A stretch of DNA of 64,000 nucleotides from an uncultured Sulfurimonas sp. (GTDB lineage Bacteria; Campylobacterota; Campylobacteria; Campylobacterales; Sulfurimonadaceae), in NCBI RefSeq assembly GCF_963662755.1, contig NZ_OY759725.1, forward strand, positions 2,121,781-2,185,780. Direction: 5' to 3'. Within the stretch, counting starts at the first letter, position 1. Each line of letters opens with the position of its first letter. Below, one piece after another: positions 61,475-64,000 of the stretch. A program made the translations under genes and the position numbers. The notes beneath the pieces are model-generated. The model searched no databases. It saw only the letters and a list, made by a program, of their open reading frames with translations, and was not told the DNA's origin.

Positions 61475-62740
61475 TTACGCTTGCAAAGCCTGTTTCATAT
61501 CAGCTATAAGATCATTTATAGATTCAAGTCCACATGAGATGCGAATAAGTCCAGATGAAACTCCACAAGAGATAAGCTCATCATTGCTTAGTTGCTGATG
61601 AGTTGTAGATGCTGGATGAGTGATGATTGATTTAGAATCACCTATATTTACCACTAAAGAGTAAAGATTTGTCGCATCTACTATTTTAGTTGCAACTTCA
61701 AAAGATTCAACCTCAAAACTAAGAAGTCCAGAAGATTGTCCATCTTCAAAGTACTTTTGAGCCATTTCATAGTTAGAGTTACTTTTAAGACCTGGATAAT
61801 TTACTTTTTTAACCTTTGGATGCGACTCTAAAAACTCTGCAAGAGCAAGTGCATTTTTAGAGTGTTCACGCATACGAAGAGATAGATGCTCTAAACCTTG
61901 GATAAACAACCAAGAGTTAAACGGAGATGAAACAGCACCTAAATCACGTAGAAGTGAAAGTCTAGCTCTAAGACTAAAAGGGGGAAGTGGTACTTCAGTA
62001 TAAATAAGCCCATGGTAAGATGCATCTGGCTCATTAAAGTGAGCATATCTAGTATTTGCTTTTAGTTTTTCAACAAGATTTTTTCTCTCAACCATAATTC
62101 CGCCAATAGCAAGACCTTGTCCTGTTGTGTATTTAGATGCACTGTGAACAGTGATATCAGCACCAAACTCAAAAGGACGACATATTACAGGAGTTGCAAC
62201 TGTGTTATCTACTACACTTAAGATTCCATATTTATCTGCTATAGCCGTTATAGCCTCAATATCTGCTACATCAACACTAGGATTTGTTAAAGATTCAAAA
62301 AAGATAACTTTAGTTTTAGCATCTATAAGTGCTTCTATTTGTTGTGGTTGGTGAACATCAAAAAATCTTGCCTCGATGCCAAATCTTTTTAAGGTATGAG
62401 TACTAAGAGTTAAAGAACCACCATAAAGTTGTGAAGCACAAACTATGTTGTCTCCAGCTTCAGCAGCATTAACAATAGCAAAAAAAGTAGCACTCATACC
62501 ACTTGAAGTAGCAATAGCAGCAGCTCCACCCTCAAGCTCTGCAAAACGTTTTTCAAATACATCAGTTGTAGGGTTATTAAGACGAGTGTAAATATTTCCT
62601 AATTCTTTGAGTGAAAATAAATTTGCAGCATGCTCTACATCGCGAAATTCATAAGCTGTAGTCTGATAAATAGGAACTGCCATAGCCCCTTGAGAATCTT
62701 TTTCGTAACCTGCGTGTAGTGCTTTTGTTTGTAAATCCAT
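61475..62740 (-). CDS. metY: O-acetylhomoserine sulfhydrylase
   Basis: About 421 residues of the Cys/Met-metabolism PLP family. It starts LQTKALHAGYEKD; ATG 62740 is preferred because GGAGA lies just upstream, although the frame is open 15 codons more. It shows TSSGMSATFFAI, FVDNTVATP-like VVDNTVATP, the PLP lysine in VHSASKYTTGQG, and the C-terminal ITHPASTTHQQLS. It forms homocysteine from O-acetylhomoserine and sulfide. It has its own terminator and is separated from metX by a 97-bp gap. Confidence 0.95.
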   Translation of the reverse strand: MDLQTKALHAGYEKDSQGAMAVPIYQTTAYEFRDVEHAANLFSLKELGNIYTRLNNPTTDVFEKRFAELEGGAAAIATSSGMSATFFAIVNAAEAGDNIVCASQLYGGSLTLSTHTLKRFGIEARFFDVHQPQQIEALIDAKTKVIFFESLTNPSVDVADIEAITAIADKYGILSVVDNTVATPVICRPFEFGADITVHSASKYTTGQGLAIGGIMVERKNLVEKLKANTRYAHFNEPDASYHGLIYTEVPLPPFSLRARLSLLRDLGAVSSPFNSWLFIQGLEHLSLRMREHSKNALALAEFLESHPKVKKVNYPGLKSNSNYEMAQKYFEDGQSSGLLSFEVESFEVATKIVDATNLYSLVVNIGDSKSIITHPASTTHQQLSNDELISCGVSSGLIRISCGLESINDLIADMKQALQA

Positions 62741-62824
62741 TGTATCTCCAAGGAAGTGATTTTTAATATTAAGCAATTTTATCAAAACTTGCTTAATATA
62801 AAAATATGTTATATTTAAACTCTC

Positions 62825-64000
62825 CTAACGTCTTTGATAAAGAGATTTGTTTTTGGCGTTAAGTAGTGTTGGTTTTTTAGATAAATACTCATCCACAGCT
62901 ATCGCACATTCGCGCCCTTCATTTATAGCCCAAACTACAAGAGATTGTCCTCTTCTCATGTCTCCTGCACTAAAGATGCCTTTTATAGATGTTTCATAAT
63001 TGTTTGTTTCTATGTTACTTCTTGCATCTGTTTTTAGTGAAAGTTCTTCTATCATTCCACTTTGTTCTGGACCTAAAAATCCCATAGCTAAAAAGATGAT
63101 ATCGGCTTTAAGTATAAATTCACTTCCTTGAATCTCTTTAAAACCACTATCTCCCCACTCAATTTTTACACAGTTTATACCTGTTACATTATTGTTCTCA
63201 TCTTTGATAAATGATTTTGAGAGGATATTATAATCAAGACTGCAACCCTCTTCTTGTGAAGAAGAAAGTTTAAAAAGTCTAGGGTATGTTGGCCATGGCA
63301 TAGCATCAGTACGCTCTAGTGGAGCTTTTGGCATTAACTCTATTTGCGTAATAGAAGCCGCTCTTTGACGAACAGAATTTCCAACACAGTCACTACCTGT
63401 ATCACCACCACCAATAACTACTACGTGTTTATCAGTTGCTAAAATCTCTTTCTCTGCTAAGATTTCTTCACCTTCTATTCGTGAGTTGCATTGAGATAAA
63501 AATTCCATTGCAAAATGAATATTGTTTGCATCTCTATTTTCTATAGGTAGATCTCTTGGCAGAGATGCTCCTCCGCAAAGAACTACTGCATCATACTTTT
63601 CTTGTAGAGATTTTAAAGAGATATCAACACCAATATGAGCTTCTGTGATAAACTCTACGCCTTCTTGTTTCATAATATCTACACGACGTTGAACTACTTT
63701 TTCTTTATCAAGTTTAAAGTTTGGAATACCATAACGAAGAAGACCACCTATACGCTTATCTCTTTCATATACGCTTATAGCATATCCAGCTTTATTGAGT
63801 TGATTTGCTACACTTAATCCAGCAGGACCAGAACCAACAATAGCTACTTTTTTACCTACACAAGCTTTTGGCATCTGAGGTTTCATCCATCCCTCTTGAT
63901 AAGCTCTTTCTATGATGGAGTACTCTATACCTTTAATATTTACAGCATCATCATTCATTCCAAGTACACAAGCACTCTCACAAGGAGCAGGACAAATTCT
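62825..64000 (-). CDS. gltD: Glutamate synthase small subunit, 5' end cut by window
   Basis: NADPH-dependent electron-entry subunit of glutamate synthase. The frame runs through the right edge, and the last residues visible upstream, ICPAPCESACVLG, are part of the N-terminal [4Fe-4S] cysteine region, so the true start lies outside. It has the FAD fold VAIVGSGPAGLSVANQL, RYGIPNFKLDK, the NADPH fold VVVIGGGDTGSDCVG, and GDMRRGQSLVVWAI near the C terminus. The large subunit gltB is expected upstream, beyond the window. Confidence 0.95.
   Translation of the reverse strand, partial: RICPAPCESACVLGMNDDAVNIKGIEYSIIERAYQEGWMKPQMPKACVGKKVAIVGSGPAGLSVANQLNKAGYAISVYERDKRIGGLLRYGIPNFKLDKEKVVQRRVDIMKQEGVEFITEAHIGVDISLKSLQEKYDAVVLCGGASLPRDLPIENRDANNIHFAMEFLSQCNSRIEGEEILAEKEILATDKHVVVIGGGDTGSDCVGNSVRQRAASITQIELMPKAPLERTDAMPWPTYPRLFKLSSSQEEGCSLDYNILSKSFIKDENNNVTGINCVKIEWGDSGFKEIQGSEFILKADIIFLAMGFLGPEQSGMIEELSLKTDARSNIETNNYETSIKGIFSAGDMRRGQSLVVWAINEGRECAIAVDEYLSKKPTLLNAKNKSLYQRR

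Overview
The window is AT-rich (roughly one third G+C by eye), gene-dense and bacterial. Its gene families and their arrangement point to a free-living member of the Campylobacterota, most like Sulfurimonas or a close relative. This placement rests on recognition of protein families, not on a database search. I saw no rRNA, tRNA or CRISPR array.

Region by region. (1) 1-8848, plus strand: a compact chemosensory operon with cheB (cut by the window edge), a HEAT-repeat protein, cheR, a single-domain response regulator translationally coupled to a small CheZ-like protein, a second CheY, a long CheA, cheW, a STAS-like protein, a ParA/MinD-type ATPase and a large response regulator. (2) 8845-23165: housekeeping and envelope genes, namely a Cache diguanylate cyclase, kdsB, a trmN-like methylase, a YkgJ-type cysteine protein, a TPR lipoprotein, trpC, yqeY, flgH, a transglutaminase-like protein, a SulP transporter, a YajG-like lipoprotein, a tandem universal stress protein and valS. 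(3) 23325-31254: a bacterial alpha-2-macroglobulin overlapping pbpC. (4) 31256-40992: a GGDEF protein, a UvrD-like helicase, then a minus-strand run of mutS2, a thioredoxin-like protein, an unknown periplasmic protein, a HI0933-type flavoprotein, lemA, DUF3137 and EI24. (5) 41092-46359: a cold-shock gene with structured leader, murC and a dapC-like gene, a 44-codon small gene, trmO and a ThiF-family gene. (6) 46433-56760: an iron-responsive island. tonB-exbB-exbD, a TonB-dependent receptor, a Fur-family regulator, an unknown protein and flavodoxin lie on the minus strand. DUF2325 and an ABC transporter plus nnrS lie on the plus strand. Fur-box-like 7-1-7 palindromes precede most of these units. 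(7) 56641-58748: an IS1634-type insertion sequence flanked by a perfect 198-bp direct repeat. (8) 58676-64000: a small protein-tyrosine-phosphatase-like gene, a nitrilase-fold protein lacking its catalytic residues, xseB, metX, metY and the start-truncated gltD.

How the genes work together. The first operon holds a full receptor-kinase-phosphatase-adaptation circuit plus a ParA protein that probably positions the array. The iron island couples outer-membrane uptake energised by TonB-ExbBD with flavodoxin, the usual low-iron replacement for ferredoxin, and with a Fur-type regulator. xseB-metX and metY supply DNA repair and methionine or homocysteine synthesis.

The most notable items are the very long target duplication around the insertion sequence, which leaves both neighbouring genes intact; a CheZ-like minimal phosphatase and a response regulator that share acidic-aromatic C-terminal tails; a Fur-family protein without the usual sensory histidines; RNA hairpins whose G-U pairs show which strand is transcribed; and an apparent several-fold excess of the word GATGC/GCATC.
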